Assembly (NCBI GenBank): GCA_028705565.1
Contig: JAQWDH010000007.1
Location: 1-52,938, forward strand
DNA from: Patescibacteria group bacterium
Lineage (GTDB): Bacteria > Patescibacteriota > Patescibacteriia > Magasanikbacterales > GWA2-37-8
Reading direction: 5' to 3'
Length of the DNA: 52,938 nucleotides
Part shown: in pieces, positions 20,289 to 30,561 of the stretch
Numbering within the stretch: position 1 is the stretch's first letter
Layout: each line of letters starts with the position of its first letter
Translations under genes and position numbers: made by a program
The notes under the pieces: model-generated
The model's database searches: none
What the model saw: the letters and a program-made list of their open reading frames with translations, nothing else
What the model was told of the DNA's origin: nothing

Positions 20289-21049
20289 ACCAAGTTTAAA
20301 AGTTTTTTGTGAATCAATCCGTTGCTGGCGATAAGTGTTGAATCGCTGATTTTCCATTCTTCGCCTTTAAAGTTAGTGACTTTTCCTCCGGCCGAGCGAA
20401 CGAGCGCGATGCCGGCCAAAACATCCCAAGGATGAATTTCCGTAAGCGCACACCCATCGGCGCGGCCGCACGCTACCGAAGAAAGTTCAAGTCCGGCGGA
20501 AGCGAATATACGCGCGTGAATTTTTATGTTTTCAATTTTTTTAATAATTAAGGACAGGCGTTTTTTTCCTTTCGGCGAATGGCCGCCGCAAAACAAAATC
20601 ATAAGGTGAGTGTCAGTCGGTTTTCTTTTGGAGACCGTTATTTTTTTTCCGTTTAAAAAAGCCGCGCTGTTTTTTTTCGCCCAAAAAATTTCATCGGCCA
20701 TTGGAACGCCCACCACTCCGGATTCAACATCGTTATTTTTTGTCCGCGCGAGACAAACCGAGAAGTCGCGCAAACCGAACGCAAAATTTGTTGTTCCGTC
20801 CAAAGGGTCTATATACCACGCGTCGGGAGCGGTTTTATTTTGTTTATTTTCTTCGCTGATGATTTTTTCTTTTGGAAAATATTTTTTAAGTTTCTTGATG
20901 ATTAAATCGTTCGCCGCGATATCAACATCTGTGGTAATTTCATTATTTTTTTTCAAACGCGCGGCAGGAACGCCGAAGACGCGATATTTTTTTACAAGGA
21001 ATTTATTGGCTTGATTGATTATTTTTATGGCTGTTTCAAGTTGCGTCAT
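20285..21049 (-). CDS. Inositol monophosphatase family protein
   Basis: IISEENKQ, WYIDPLDGTTNFAFGL, HPWDVLAGIALVRSAGG motifs. Confidence 0.9.
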   Translation of the reverse strand: MTQLETAIKIINQANKFLVKKYRVFGVPAARLKKNNEITTDVDIAANDLIIKKLKKYFPKEKIISEENKQNKTAPDAWYIDPLDGTTNFAFGLRDFSVCLARTKNNDVESGVVGVPMADEIFWAKKNSAAFLNGKKITVSKRKPTDTHLMILFCGGHSPKGKKRLSLIIKKIENIKIHARIFASAGLELSSVACGRADGCALTEIHPWDVLAGIALVRSAGGKVTNFKGEEWKISDSTLIASNGLIHKKLLNLV

Positions 21050-21885
21050 AATGATTTTCTGATATTTTTTAATTTTTTCAAATCATTTTTTACTTTTTCA
21101 CTCTCAGTTTCCAAAATGAAATTTATATCCGGCAATTTTTTCGCGGACAACAAATTTTTAAATCCAGCGAGGCCGATGAGACCTTCGCCGAGATGCGCGT
21201 GGCGGTCGCGGCGCGAGCCGAGTTCGGTAAGCGAATCACTGCAGTGCGAAAGTTTTAATTTTTGCAATCCGATAGTTTGATTAAACGCGTCCAGAGTTTT
21301 TTCTACCGCTTTTGGCGTTCGTATATCATATCCGGAGGCAAAACCATGCTGTGTGTCATAACAAACGCCAAGGTTGTATTTTTTGAGTTTCGGGTGGTTG
21401 ATTATTTCCGCTATTTCTTCAAAAGTGTCGCCGATAATTTCTCCCGCGCCGGCTGAAATTTCAATCAGGAACTTGGTTTTGCCAACATATCCGTTTAAAA
21501 CTTTTTCCAAAGAATCCGCGAGGCGGATAAATCCGATTTCTTTGCCGGAATCTTTATAACTGCCGAGATGCGTCATGATATATTTCGCTCCGAGCATTGA
21601 GGCGCGTTCAAGTTCTTCACGGACGACTTTTATTGAAGCGTAAACAATTTTTTTATTAGCCGAAGCGAAGTTTATAAAATACGGAGTGTGGACATACCAT
21701 TCTTTTTGTTCGGCTTTTTCGCAATTTGTTTTGAATTCTTCGGCGATTTTTTTATCGCAAGGAGGAACCCATCCGCCTTGCGGAGAACGAGTAAAAAATT
21801 GAAAAACTTCGCAGCCGATTTCGGCAGCGTTAAGAGGAGCGTTAGGCAGCCCTCCGGCAATTGAAACATGGGCCCCGAATAGCAT
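21046..21885 (-). CDS. nfo: Deoxyribonuclease IV (Nfo-type AP endonuclease)
   Basis: Start set at MLFGAHVSIAGG; YIMTHLGSYKD, YDTQHGFASGYD, DRHAHLGEGLIG motifs. Confidence 0.92.
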   Translation of the reverse strand: MLFGAHVSIAGGLPNAPLNAAEIGCEVFQFFTRSPQGGWVPPCDKKIAEEFKTNCEKAEQKEWYVHTPYFINFASANKKIVYASIKVVREELERASMLGAKYIMTHLGSYKDSGKEIGFIRLADSLEKVLNGYVGKTKFLIEISAGAGEIIGDTFEEIAEIINHPKLKKYNLGVCYDTQHGFASGYDIRTPKAVEKTLDAFNQTIGLQKLKLSHCSDSLTELGSRRDRHAHLGEGLIGLAGFKNLLSAKKLPDINFILETESEKVKNDLKKLKNIRKSL

Positions 21886-21899
21886 ATTTGAGATTTTAA

Positions 21900-23189
21900 T
21901 TATTTGTTTTGGCCGCAAATTTTCGTTTTTAGCCACGCTATCACCTTTCTATTTTGAACAGTGGAAGCGATAGTGTCAATCACTTCCGGCCGTTTGAGAT
22001 TTTCTTCAACCGTTTTGTCGCCCGCGTAAGAAGTTTTTATCAGTTCAATTTCTTTGTCCAAATCAGCTTTTTCAACTTTAATATTATTATCCAGAGCCAC
22101 TTGGCGGGAAACCAACGCGGCTTTTACTCTTTTATCGGCTTGCGCCGCGAAGTCGTCAAAAATTTCTTTTTCCGTTTTTTTGATATCTGTCAGATATTTT
22201 TCAATTGTGATGCCGCGTTGCTCTAAATCGTGTTTCAATTCGTGAAACATTTTTTGTTTTTCATAATCAATGAGCGAATCCGGAATTACTTCAAATTCGC
22301 TACCAGCGACTATTTTTTCCAGCATTTCAATTTCAACCCGTTGGTCTTCGCGCGTTTCTTTTTCTTTTGTGAGGTTTTCGGCAATTCTTTCTTTTAATTT
22401 ATCCGCGTTTTCCTGTCCGAGAGTTTTGGCAAACTCGTCGTTCACTTCCGGATATTCAATTTTATAAACATCCTTAACATTTGTTTTTAAATCAATATCC
22501 CGCCCGGCTAAATGTTTTTGGTAATGTTCTTTTGGAAATTTTAAAGTAAATTCTTTTGTGTCGCCTTTTTTGAGCCCGACAAGCTGTTCGGCCATGCCAG
22601 GGATGTAGTTCGGCTCGTTCAGATAAACCTGATGGTTTTTTGCCTGCCCGCCTTCAACAGGAACTTTATCCAAGAACATATCCAAATCAATCACGATTTT
22701 GTCTTCTTTTTCCGCGGTTCCGTTTTTTAAAATTTCTTTGGCTTGCATTTTACGAAGATTTTGAACAACATCTTCTGTTTCTTTATCCGTAGTTTTTTGC
22801 GTTTTTATTTCAATTTTGATTTTATTCAAATCGCAAAGTTTAATTTTTGGCATCAAACTCGCCACGGCCTTAAAAACAAAATCATTGCCCGGCGCGATTT
22901 TTTCAATCGTGATTTGAGGCGTCCCAACGGTTTCCAAGTTTTCTTTTTTAATGACGGCAAACAAATTTTTTTCCACGATTGACTGCATCGCTTCTTCAAA
23001 AATTTTTATTTCGCCGACTTGTTCTTTGACAATATTGTAAGGCGCTTTGCCCTGTCTGAATCCTTTAATTGACGCTCGGTCGGAAATGCGCGCGGCGGCT
23101 TTTTCCAAATCGTCTTTATAATCCGCCGGTTCCACGAAAATGTTTAATTCCACTTGCGCTTTGCCGAGTTTTTTTATTTCATGTTTCAT
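21900..23189 (-). CDS. tig: Trigger factor
   Basis: DRASIKGFRQGKAPYNIVKEQVG, FKBP-type middle domain, helical C-terminus. Confidence 0.93.
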   Translation of the reverse strand: MKHEIKKLGKAQVELNIFVEPADYKDDLEKAAARISDRASIKGFRQGKAPYNIVKEQVGEIKIFEEAMQSIVEKNLFAVIKKENLETVGTPQITIEKIAPGNDFVFKAVASLMPKIKLCDLNKIKIEIKTQKTTDKETEDVVQNLRKMQAKEILKNGTAEKEDKIVIDLDMFLDKVPVEGGQAKNHQVYLNEPNYIPGMAEQLVGLKKGDTKEFTLKFPKEHYQKHLAGRDIDLKTNVKDVYKIEYPEVNDEFAKTLGQENADKLKERIAENLTKEKETREDQRVEIEMLEKIVAGSEFEVIPDSLIDYEKQKMFHELKHDLEQRGITIEKYLTDIKKTEKEIFDDFAAQADKRVKAALVSRQVALDNNIKVEKADLDKEIELIKTSYAGDKTVEENLKRPEVIDTIASTVQNRKVIAWLKTKICGQNK

Positions 23190-23326
23190 AAAGTGTATAA
23201 CGAATTATGAATTATGAATATTATTACCCCGAAGAATGAGATAACAAGTGTTTAATTGTCATCCCGATCCGCCCGGGGCGGAGAGCCTGCCTGCCGGTAG
23301 GCAGGGGATCTCTGTCCGGTTGTAAT

Positions 23327-25312
23327 TTATTTCAACAATAATCCTACAATCAACAATGCCACAATGTTTACAACTTTAATCATCGGGTTGATTGCCGGCC
23401 CAGCAGTATCTTTGTATGGGTCGCCGACAGTGTCGCCTGTCACGGCCGCTTGATGCGCGAATGAACCTTTTCCGCCATAATTTCCATTTTCAATATATTT
23501 TTTAGCGTTGTCCCACGCGCCTCCGCCGGTTGTCATTGAAATGGCGACAAAAACTCCTGTAATGATAGTGCCAAGCAAAAGCCCGCCCAATGCCTCAACG
23601 CCCAAAAACCAACCGACAAAAATTGGCGTGATTATCGGTATCAAAGCCGGTAAAATCATTTGTCCGAGCGCGCCTTTAGTGACTATATCAACAGCCTTTC
23701 CATAATCCGGTTTGGCTGAGCGTTCCATTATGCCTGGAATTTCACGAAATTGGCGTCGCACTTCTTCAACCACCTTGCCGGCTACCTTGCCGACAGATTC
23801 CATTAAATTGGCGCCGAAAAGATAAGGTAAAAGTCCTCCGATAAAAAGTCCGGCCAAAACTTTCGGTTCATTTATTAAAAATTTTACCGAATCAGGAAGT
23901 TTGTGCGTGTAGTCGGCGAATAATACGAGTGAAGCCAATGCCGCGCTTGCGATTGCGTAACCTTTTGTCACCGCCTTGGTTGTGTTGCCAACCGCGTCCA
24001 ACGGGTCAGTGATATTTCTAACGCTTTCAGGTAGTTCGCTCATTTCAGCGATACCTCCGGCATTGTCCGTAATTGGACCATAAGCGTCAATCGTGACAAT
24101 TATACCTGTTAAAGAAAGCATACTAACGGCCGCTATGGCTATTCCGAAAAGTCCTGCCAATGAATAGCTTATTAAAATCGCGGCTACAATAAAAATAACA
24201 GGCATAGCCGTGGAGCGCATTGATAACGCAAGGCCGGAGATTATGTTTGTGGCATGTCCGGTTTCACTGGCTTTAGACAGCTTTTTAACCGGATTATATT
24301 TAGTGGAAGTATAATATTCCGTAATCAAAACCATTGCCGCGGTTAAAGCCAAACCGACAACAGTCGTAAGAAAGATATTATTGGCGGATATTCCTTCCAA
24401 ATTATTCATCAACCAGCGAGTGGCGAAATAAAAGCCAATTAAAGCGAGGGCTCCTGACGCGGCGAGTCCTTTATACAAAGCGTTCATTATGTTTAAACTT
24501 TTACCCAAACGAATGGCAAATGTTCCCAAAACGGAAGCGATGATTGATATTCCTCCCAAAATCAACGGATAAACAATAGCTTTTTCATTTCCGACAAAAA
24601 GCAAACTGGCGAGAACCATTGTCGCGATTGCCGTTACGGCGTAAGTTTCAAAAAGGTCGGCCGCCATGCCGGCGCAGTCGCCGACATTGTCCCCCACATT
24701 ATCCGCGATAACCGCGGGATTGCGCGGGTCGTCTTCTGGAATTCCTTTTTCCACTTTGCCCACCAAGTCCGCTCCGACATCAGCGGCTTTGGTAAATATG
24801 CCTCCGCCGATTCTCGCGAACACGGAAATCAAACTGCCGCCAAAACCCAAACCGATTAAAGCGGAAACATCTTTTGTAATAAAATAAAATCCGGAAACGC
24901 CCAAAAGTCCAAGTCCGGCAACCAAAAGCCCGGTGATGGAGCCGCCTTTTACAGCCACATTTAACGCTTCTTTCAAACCTGTCTTGGCGGCTTCCGCTGT
25001 TCTTATGTTGGCTCGCACAGATATGCTCATGCCAATCGCGCCGGCCAATCCGGACAGAATCGCGCCGAGAAGAAATCCGAGAGCTGTCATCCAATCAACA
25101 AATAATCCAATCAAAATAAAAACAATCAAGGCCACGATTGCTATGGTTTTATATTGCCGTTTAAGATAAGCCTTTGCTCCTTCTTGAATCGCTTTTGCGA
25201 TTGCCTTCATACGGTCGTCGCCGGAAGGTTGTTTGTTAATCCAAACGATAAGAGCCACGCCATATGCCACGGCTATTAAAGCCGGCAGTATGGAAAATAA
25301 AAATATCTGCAT
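23327..25312 (-). CDS. hppA: Membrane-bound proton-translocating pyrophosphatase
   Basis: [77 protein letters not shown]. Confidence 0.96.
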   Translation of the reverse strand: MQIFLFSILPALIAVAYGVALIVWINKQPSGDDRMKAIAKAIQEGAKAYLKRQYKTIAIVALIVFILIGLFVDWMTALGFLLGAILSGLAGAIGMSISVRANIRTAEAAKTGLKEALNVAVKGGSITGLLVAGLGLLGVSGFYFITKDVSALIGLGFGGSLISVFARIGGGIFTKAADVGADLVGKVEKGIPEDDPRNPAVIADNVGDNVGDCAGMAADLFETYAVTAIATMVLASLLFVGNEKAIVYPLILGGISIIASVLGTFAIRLGKSLNIMNALYKGLAASGALALIGFYFATRWLMNNLEGISANNIFLTTVVGLALTAAMVLITEYYTSTKYNPVKKLSKASETGHATNIISGLALSMRSTAMPVIFIVAAILISYSLAGLFGIAIAAVSMLSLTGIIVTIDAYGPITDNAGGIAEMSELPESVRNITDPLDAVGNTTKAVTKGYAIASAALASLVLFADYTHKLPDSVKFLINEPKVLAGLFIGGLLPYLFGANLMESVGKVAGKVVEEVRRQFREIPGIMERSAKPDYGKAVDIVTKGALGQMILPALIPIITPIFVGWFLGVEALGGLLLGTIITGVFVAISMTTGGGAWDNAKKYIENGNYGGKGSFAHQAAVTGDTVGDPYKDTAGPAINPMIKVVNIVALLIVGLLLK

Positions 25313-25442
25313 ATTTTCCGTTAAAATTAAATTTTAAAAAATTTTTAATCAAATCAGCCACTCGGCCGACTTGCTTTTTTAATGATTATCCTTTATGTAT
25401 ATATCACTATATGCTAAAATAAGCAAATAGTCAATCCAGTGT

Positions 25443-26759
25443 ATGAAATACAATATTTGGCTGAAAATTTTATATTCCCTCATTTATTTGAAACGGGTTT
25501 TAAAATGGGTCGGCGAAAAACTTTTTTCGGTTTTTGGCCGTTTTTTTGGTTTTTTTTGGAAGCTTTACATCCTCGCCGGATATAAAACCGGATATTATTT
25601 AAAAAAAATCGGCGTTGACAGAATAGACGCATTGCTTTTAAAAAGGGATAATTTACAAATTTTGATTTTTATCACATTGCTTTTTTTGGTAATTCCTCAA
25701 TCTACGATTTTTGCAAAAAAAAGAGCTGATTTGGCTGGTCGTAAAACAATAGCTTACGGTCTTACCGGCATGGAAGACGATGCGTCTGTTTTAGAAGAAA
25801 TCACATCTGGGAGTTCGGTGTATGAGCCGACAGCTTACCGTTTACAAGGATTTTTAGGAGCGGAACAGGCGAGCTCCGGCAATGTGTCCTGGCAAGAAAA
25901 TGGATTTTCCGGTCCGGTAGCCGGAGGGTCTTCTTTATATAAACCATTGATTTTTCCCGGTGTTTCATTATCAGGAGGTCGCGTTGAAACCATTGAATAT
26001 GCTGTGGCGGTTGGAGATACATTGAGCGGCATAGCGGCTCGTTTTGGCATAAGCGTCGCCACTATTTTATGGGAAAACAATTTAACTTTAAATTCAAGAA
26101 TAAAACCTGGCGACAAATTGCGTATATTGCCGGTAAGCGGAGTCTCTTACACAGTCAAGAAAGGCGATACTTTGAAAAAAATCGCTTCCACTTACGGGGT
26201 TGTGGCGGAAGACATCGCCAAGTTTAATAAATTAAAAGAGGACGGCAGCAACCTCGCGAAAGGCGAAACTTTAATCATACCCGGAGGCATAAAACCGCAA
26301 CAAAAATCCTACGCAAGCGTTCCAAGCAGTTATGCCGGCGTAAAACAATACGCGGCGCCATCCGCTTCCAAGCAACAGCCGACAAATTCCGGTTTTGTAT
26401 GGCCGGCTGGCGCGAAAATCATAACTCAATATTACGGATGGACGCATCACGGTTTGGACATCGCGGGTCCTTTTGCGACCCCGATTTACGCGGCAAAATC
26501 AGGCACGGTTGAAATTTCACAATGCGGGTGGAACAGCGGGTATGGTTGTTATATCGTGATAAACCACGGTGGAGGAGTCAAAACGCTTTATGGCCACAAT
26601 TCGCGTTTATTGGTTACGCCGGGCGATTATGTTACTACGGGGCAGACCATCTCTTTAATGGGTAATACAGGTAAAGTCCGCGGTGTTACAGGTATACATT
26701 TGCATTTTGAAATTCAAATCAACGGCGCGCGCGTGAATCCGTTGGGATATGTGAGATAA
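25443..26759 (+). CDS. Peptidoglycan-binding/hydrolase protein: two LysM domains and M23 peptidase
   Basis: YAVAVGDTLSGIAARFGISVATILWENNL, YTVKKGDTLKKIASTYGV, HHGLDIAGPFATPIYAA...HLHFEIQING. Confidence 0.93.
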   Translation: MKYNIWLKILYSLIYLKRVLKWVGEKLFSVFGRFFGFFWKLYILAGYKTGYYLKKIGVDRIDALLLKRDNLQILIFITLLFLVIPQSTIFAKKRADLAGRKTIAYGLTGMEDDASVLEEITSGSSVYEPTAYRLQGFLGAEQASSGNVSWQENGFSGPVAGGSSLYKPLIFPGVSLSGGRVETIEYAVAVGDTLSGIAARFGISVATILWENNLTLNSRIKPGDKLRILPVSGVSYTVKKGDTLKKIASTYGVVAEDIAKFNKLKEDGSNLAKGETLIIPGGIKPQQKSYASVPSSYAGVKQYAAPSASKQQPTNSGFVWPAGAKIITQYYGWTHHGLDIAGPFATPIYAAKSGTVEISQCGWNSGYGCYIVINHGGGVKTLYGHNSRLLVTPGDYVTTGQTISLMGNTGKVRGVTGIHLHFEIQINGARVNPLGYVR

Positions 26760-26957
26760 GATGGACGATGGACATTAGGGAGGATGTTGTTGCTATTTTT
26801 CAAAAACGAAAATTCAAAAACAAAACTTGACAAAACCTCTAAAATATACTTTAATATACTTTAATTATATTTCCTTTGACAACAATGAACGAGTTAAGCG
26901 GGGGTTATAAAAAAACAACCATTTAACCAAATAACCAAAAATAGAAAGGAGGAAAAA

Positions 26958-27671
26958 ATGAAAAAAGTAGTTGTTTTTTTTATTATTTTTTGTTTGTCTT
27001 TTAATTTTCTGGGATGTGTGGATGACATCCCACAAGCCCACAAAGGGCAAATATTTAATAGAACAGGTTTTTGGGCGTTGTATATTGGCGGTGACGGATT
27101 ATCAGGTCCGGTATTAGGGCCGGGGACACACTATATAGGTGTGTATAATAATTTAAGTTTAGTCAATTGCGCTCAATTGACTCGTTTTGAGGAAGTAACG
27201 TCTTTAACAAGAGACGGAGTACGGTTTTCTATTAATATTAATACAAGGTATAGCGCAAATTGTAGCAATGACGCTATACAAAAAATTCTTTCTACACTTT
27301 CCCCTGATAGAAGAGACATGATATTCCATAGAAATAGAAGAAGAGATATAATTACGCCAGAACAAATTTATTTAATATTTATTCAACCAACTTTATGGGA
27401 GGCGTTAGATGAGGCCGTATCTCCTTATTCAGCCAACGACATAAAAAATAAAAATAATAGAGAAAAAATTATGGATAAAATAAAGAACAGAATAAGGGAA
27501 ATGATGAAGAAAAAACCGCTGGCAAGAGTGTGGGAAATAAATCTGCATCTGTCAAATATGGACTTTCCCGACTCCATAAAACAAATTAACATAGAACGGG
27601 CCACTTTATCTGCAGTATGTTTTGTTAGAGATAGAGAAAATGCCAATCTATCTTGCCAGAGAGAAAAGTAA
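26958..27671 (+). CDS. SPFH/band-7-like lipoprotein
   Basis: Signal peptide with lipobox-like LSFNFLGC; LGPGTHYIGVYNNLSLVNC...VTSLTRDGVRFSININTRYSA; RBS aggagg. Confidence 0.65.
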   Translation: MKKVVVFFIIFCLSFNFLGCVDDIPQAHKGQIFNRTGFWALYIGGDGLSGPVLGPGTHYIGVYNNLSLVNCAQLTRFEEVTSLTRDGVRFSININTRYSANCSNDAIQKILSTLSPDRRDMIFHRNRRRDIITPEQIYLIFIQPTLWEALDEAVSPYSANDIKNKNNREKIMDKIKNRIREMMKKKPLARVWEINLHLSNMDFPDSIKQINIERATLSAVCFVRDRENANLSCQREK

Positions 27672-27707
27672 TCTTATTATAACGGCTCCGGCGCCGAAAA
27701 GGATATA

Positions 27708-27735
27708 GCGCATCTTAATAAAAGATGCGTTTTTT
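27708..27735 (+). terminator. Intrinsic terminator
   Basis: gcgcatcttaataaaagatgcgtttttt. Confidence 0.75.
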
Positions 27736-27881
27736 AATTTTTATCTCTTGAAAAAAAAGGAGAAAAATGTTATCTTGAAGTGAGATGAAGATAGTTTATA
27801 GCATTAACGGCATTTTGGCTCACTTTGGAGCCAGTGGGGTGTTAAATAAAATTCAAATATCAAAATAATTATCAAATATCT

Positions 27882-28165
27882 GTCATTCCGATCCGCCCAG
27901 GGCGGAGAGGAATCCCTGTCTCATTTGTAATGGTAATTTATGTTCGTTGGATATTGACCGTTGACCACCGGACAGAGATCCCCTGCCTACCGGTTTACAT
28001 ACCGTAGGTATGCAGGCGGGGAATCTCTGTCAAACAACCTACAACCGGACAGAGATCCCCTGCCTACCGGCAGGCAGGCTCGTCATTTCATTCCTCGGGA
28101 TGACAATTAAACAACTGTCATTCCGAGCGAGGCTTGCCTACCGGCAGGCAGGCTCTGGCGGGGAA
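27882..28165. repeat. Cluster of TGTCATTCCGA / GGACAGAGATCCCC / CCTGCCTACCGGCAGGCAGG palindromes
   Basis: Repeated motifs in both orientations; same family at 15078, 23239, 38171, 39467, 41129. Confidence 0.85.
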
Positions 28166-28188
28166 ATTAAAAATTTTGAATTAAATTT

Positions 28189-28260
28189 GGTACCGTAGCC
28201 AAGCGGTAAGGCAAGAGTCTGCAAAACTCTTATGCGTGGGTTCAATTCCCACCGGTACCT
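28189..28260 (+). tRNA. tRNA-Cys (anticodon GCA)
   Basis: Cloverleaf by eye: GGTACCG...CGGTACC acceptor, anticodon loop ctGCAaa, U73; no encoded CCA. Confidence 0.92.
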
Positions 28261-28262
28261 CT

Positions 28263-28322
28263 ATGTTTTATGTTTACGCGTGGCAAAGCTTAAAGGATAT
28301 AAAGTGGTTGTATATAGGATAA
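28263..28322 (+). pseudogene. GIY-YIG endonuclease N-terminal remnant (19 codons)
   Basis: MFYVYAWQSLKDIKWLYIG* resembles the GIY-YIG start (YVYxLQSLKDxxxYIG) and stops right after the YIG. Confidence 0.5.
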
Positions 28323-28441
28323 AAGTTTAAATCCGCCATAATGGCGTTTTTTTTGTTTTTTTAAACAAGGTTCTTGACAAGAGACAGATTAACGTTTAAC
28401 TTACATTTAGGACATTGACATTTAAAAAAAGGAGAAAAAAC

Positions 28442-30454
28442 ATGATATTAAATCCAAAAGGGTTTCAAGTAAGTATTATCAATTCCGATAAGATATATGA
28501 GTGTTTGAAAAAAAATCATAAAAATTTGATTTTAGGTCGCGCTACGCTCACTCCCCCGTTTTCAAGTATAGGTTTTGAAGCCACTTCGTCTGAAAATTTT
28601 TTTTCCTCAGTGATAAAAATATCGGTGGATTCTTTTTATGAAAAAGGAGGAGTAAAAAGTTTTTATGTAGTGTCTTTGCCAAGAGAAGAATTAGCAAAAC
28701 ATTTCTTCGCGCGGTTTTCCGGGGACAATGTCGCTTATATTTATCCGAATAAAGATAGCAAAAATCCGATTTTTGTCATAGAAAATTTTGGCAGCTCAAT
28801 TACTATTAACGCGGGATTGGTTAGCCAGACAAGCGCCCCCATCACGCCTATCGGTTCGCCTGAAAAATTTTCCGAAATTCTTAGCTTCTTGGCAAAATTA
28901 ACGCTTTGTATCGTTAAAAAAACATACAGCGCTTTTTATGCTGATTATGGCGAGCCATTTGCTGAGCCGGATAGTATTTTTTATATTTGTTCCTCGGTTA
29001 TTTACGACAACAATAGCGATAATGACGAAAATGATTTGGCAGGTCAGCCGAGAAGGGAAACGGATCTTAGTGTTGAAAAAATAGATCCGGATAAAATTAA
29101 AGAAACACTGGATGATGTCCAGGGCGTGGACGAAGCAAAAGAAGAAGTTTTAGAAGTGGTTGATTTTTTAAAGAATCCGAAAAAATATGAAAAAATGGGA
29201 GCAAAAATTCCTCGCGGTATTCTTCTTACTGGACCGCCCGGTACAGGGAAAACGATGCTTGCAAAAGCCATAGCAAAATCAGCCGGAGTTCCATTTTTTG
29301 TTTCAAGTGGTTCAAAATTTGCATTAATATATGTCGGGCAAGGTTCAGTCAATATTGGTCGTCTTTTTAAAGAAGCGCGAAAACACACCCCTTGTATAAT
29401 TTTTATAGACGAAGTGGAAACACTTGGAAAACAAAGGACAGGAGCCACTGGCGGAAACGGAGCGAATGAAGACGCCCTTTCGCGGTTTTTAACTGAACTG
29501 GACGGTTTTGACGAAGGAAAAAACAAAAGTATTGTGGTGATTGCCGCCACAAACGCGCCAGAGTTTCTTGACACGGCTCTTACTAGACCGGGCCGTTTTG
29601 ACCGCCATATTGTATTGGATTTACCGGATGCCGAAGGCAGAGAAAAAATTCTTAAAGTACACTCAAAAGGCAAACCAACAGACAAAGATATTGATTTTAG
29701 AAAAATCGCTTTTTCTATGCACGGTTTTTCCGGCGCGCAAATAGCGTCTGTAATGAACGAGGCGATTCTCTTAACAATGAGAAAAAATAAAGAAATAATT
29801 ACAAACGAAGAAATCCGTGAAGCGACTGAAAGAGTGCTCGCTGGTCCGGCAAGAAAAACGAGAGTTTCTCCGGAAGAAAAACTACAAATAGCCCTTCATG
29901 AACTTGGACACGCTGTTGTCAATATGTGTTTATATCCAAAGACAAATCCGATTAGTTTTATCACTGTGCAGCCAAGGGGTGATTCAATGGGAAAAGTTGT
30001 AACCATTCCGGAGAAAGAATCTTATTTATCCAAAAAGGATGAATTAGAGGCAACAATTACTGAACTTTTAGGGGGCCGCGCGGCAGAGGAAGTGTTTTTT
30101 GGAAAAGACGAGTGTTCTACTGGATGCTCGTCTGATTTGGAAAAGGCGACAAATATCTGTAGAAAGATGGTAACAAATTTTGGAATGGGAAAGAAAACGG
30201 GGTTAGCCAGTTTGGGGAAAATATTCCAGTTGAAATATATGGGCGGCGGAAACAGAGAATATTGTTCCGAGGAAACACAGAATTTAATTGACAAAGAAGT
30301 GAGAAAAATTATTAAAAAACAGTACAAGGAAGCGTTAAAAATTTTAAAACAACACAAAGAAAAAATAGAAGAAATGGCAAAAAGTTTAATTGTAAAAGAG
30401 ACTATAAGCGGCAAAGAACTTAAAGAAATATTTTTAGTTAAAACAAGAAGATGA
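28442..30454 (+). CDS. FtsH-like AAA+ M41 metalloprotease lacking obvious N-terminal TM helices
   Basis: RBS aaaggag before ATG 28442; GPPGTGKTMLAKAIAKSAG, FIDEVETLGKQR, RPGRFDRHI, HELGHAVV (HExxH). Confidence 0.9.
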   Translation: MILNPKGFQVSIINSDKIYECLKKNHKNLILGRATLTPPFSSIGFEATSSENFFSSVIKISVDSFYEKGGVKSFYVVSLPREELAKHFFARFSGDNVAYIYPNKDSKNPIFVIENFGSSITINAGLVSQTSAPITPIGSPEKFSEILSFLAKLTLCIVKKTYSAFYADYGEPFAEPDSIFYICSSVIYDNNSDNDENDLAGQPRRETDLSVEKIDPDKIKETLDDVQGVDEAKEEVLEVVDFLKNPKKYEKMGAKIPRGILLTGPPGTGKTMLAKAIAKSAGVPFFVSSGSKFALIYVGQGSVNIGRLFKEARKHTPCIIFIDEVETLGKQRTGATGGNGANEDALSRFLTELDGFDEGKNKSIVVIAATNAPEFLDTALTRPGRFDRHIVLDLPDAEGREKILKVHSKGKPTDKDIDFRKIAFSMHGFSGAQIASVMNEAILLTMRKNKEIITNEEIREATERVLAGPARKTRVSPEEKLQIALHELGHAVVNMCLYPKTNPISFITVQPRGDSMGKVVTIPEKESYLSKKDELEATITELLGGRAAEEVFFGKDECSTGCSSDLEKATNICRKMVTNFGMGKKTGLASLGKIFQLKYMGGGNREYCSEETQNLIDKEVRKIIKKQYKEALKILKQHKEKIEEMAKSLIVKETISGKELKEIFLVKTRR

Positions 30455-30476
30455 AGGTTAATTCGTATAGTATCGT

Positions 30477-30505
30477 CCCCTCCTTTCATAAGGAGGGGTT
30501 TTTTA
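30477..30505 (+). terminator. Intrinsic terminator
   Basis: cccctcctttcataaggaggggtttttt. Confidence 0.85.
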
Positions 30506-30561
30506 ATTCTTGCCCAAAAGGCGAAATAGGAATAAGATAATATCAAATATAAAAGCGATTT

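Noticed and set aside
27770-27860. RBS followed by a very short ORF (ATG TTA TCT TGA) and a small GGCTC-ACTTT-GGAGCC hairpin
   Set aside because: Too short to interpret; may be decayed gene debris.
28010-28198. 62-aa ORF in palindromic repeats
   Set aside because: Composed of repeat DNA and runs into tRNA-Cys.
29044-29685. 213-aa minus-strand ORF
   Set aside because: Shadow ORF antisense to the AAA+ domain.
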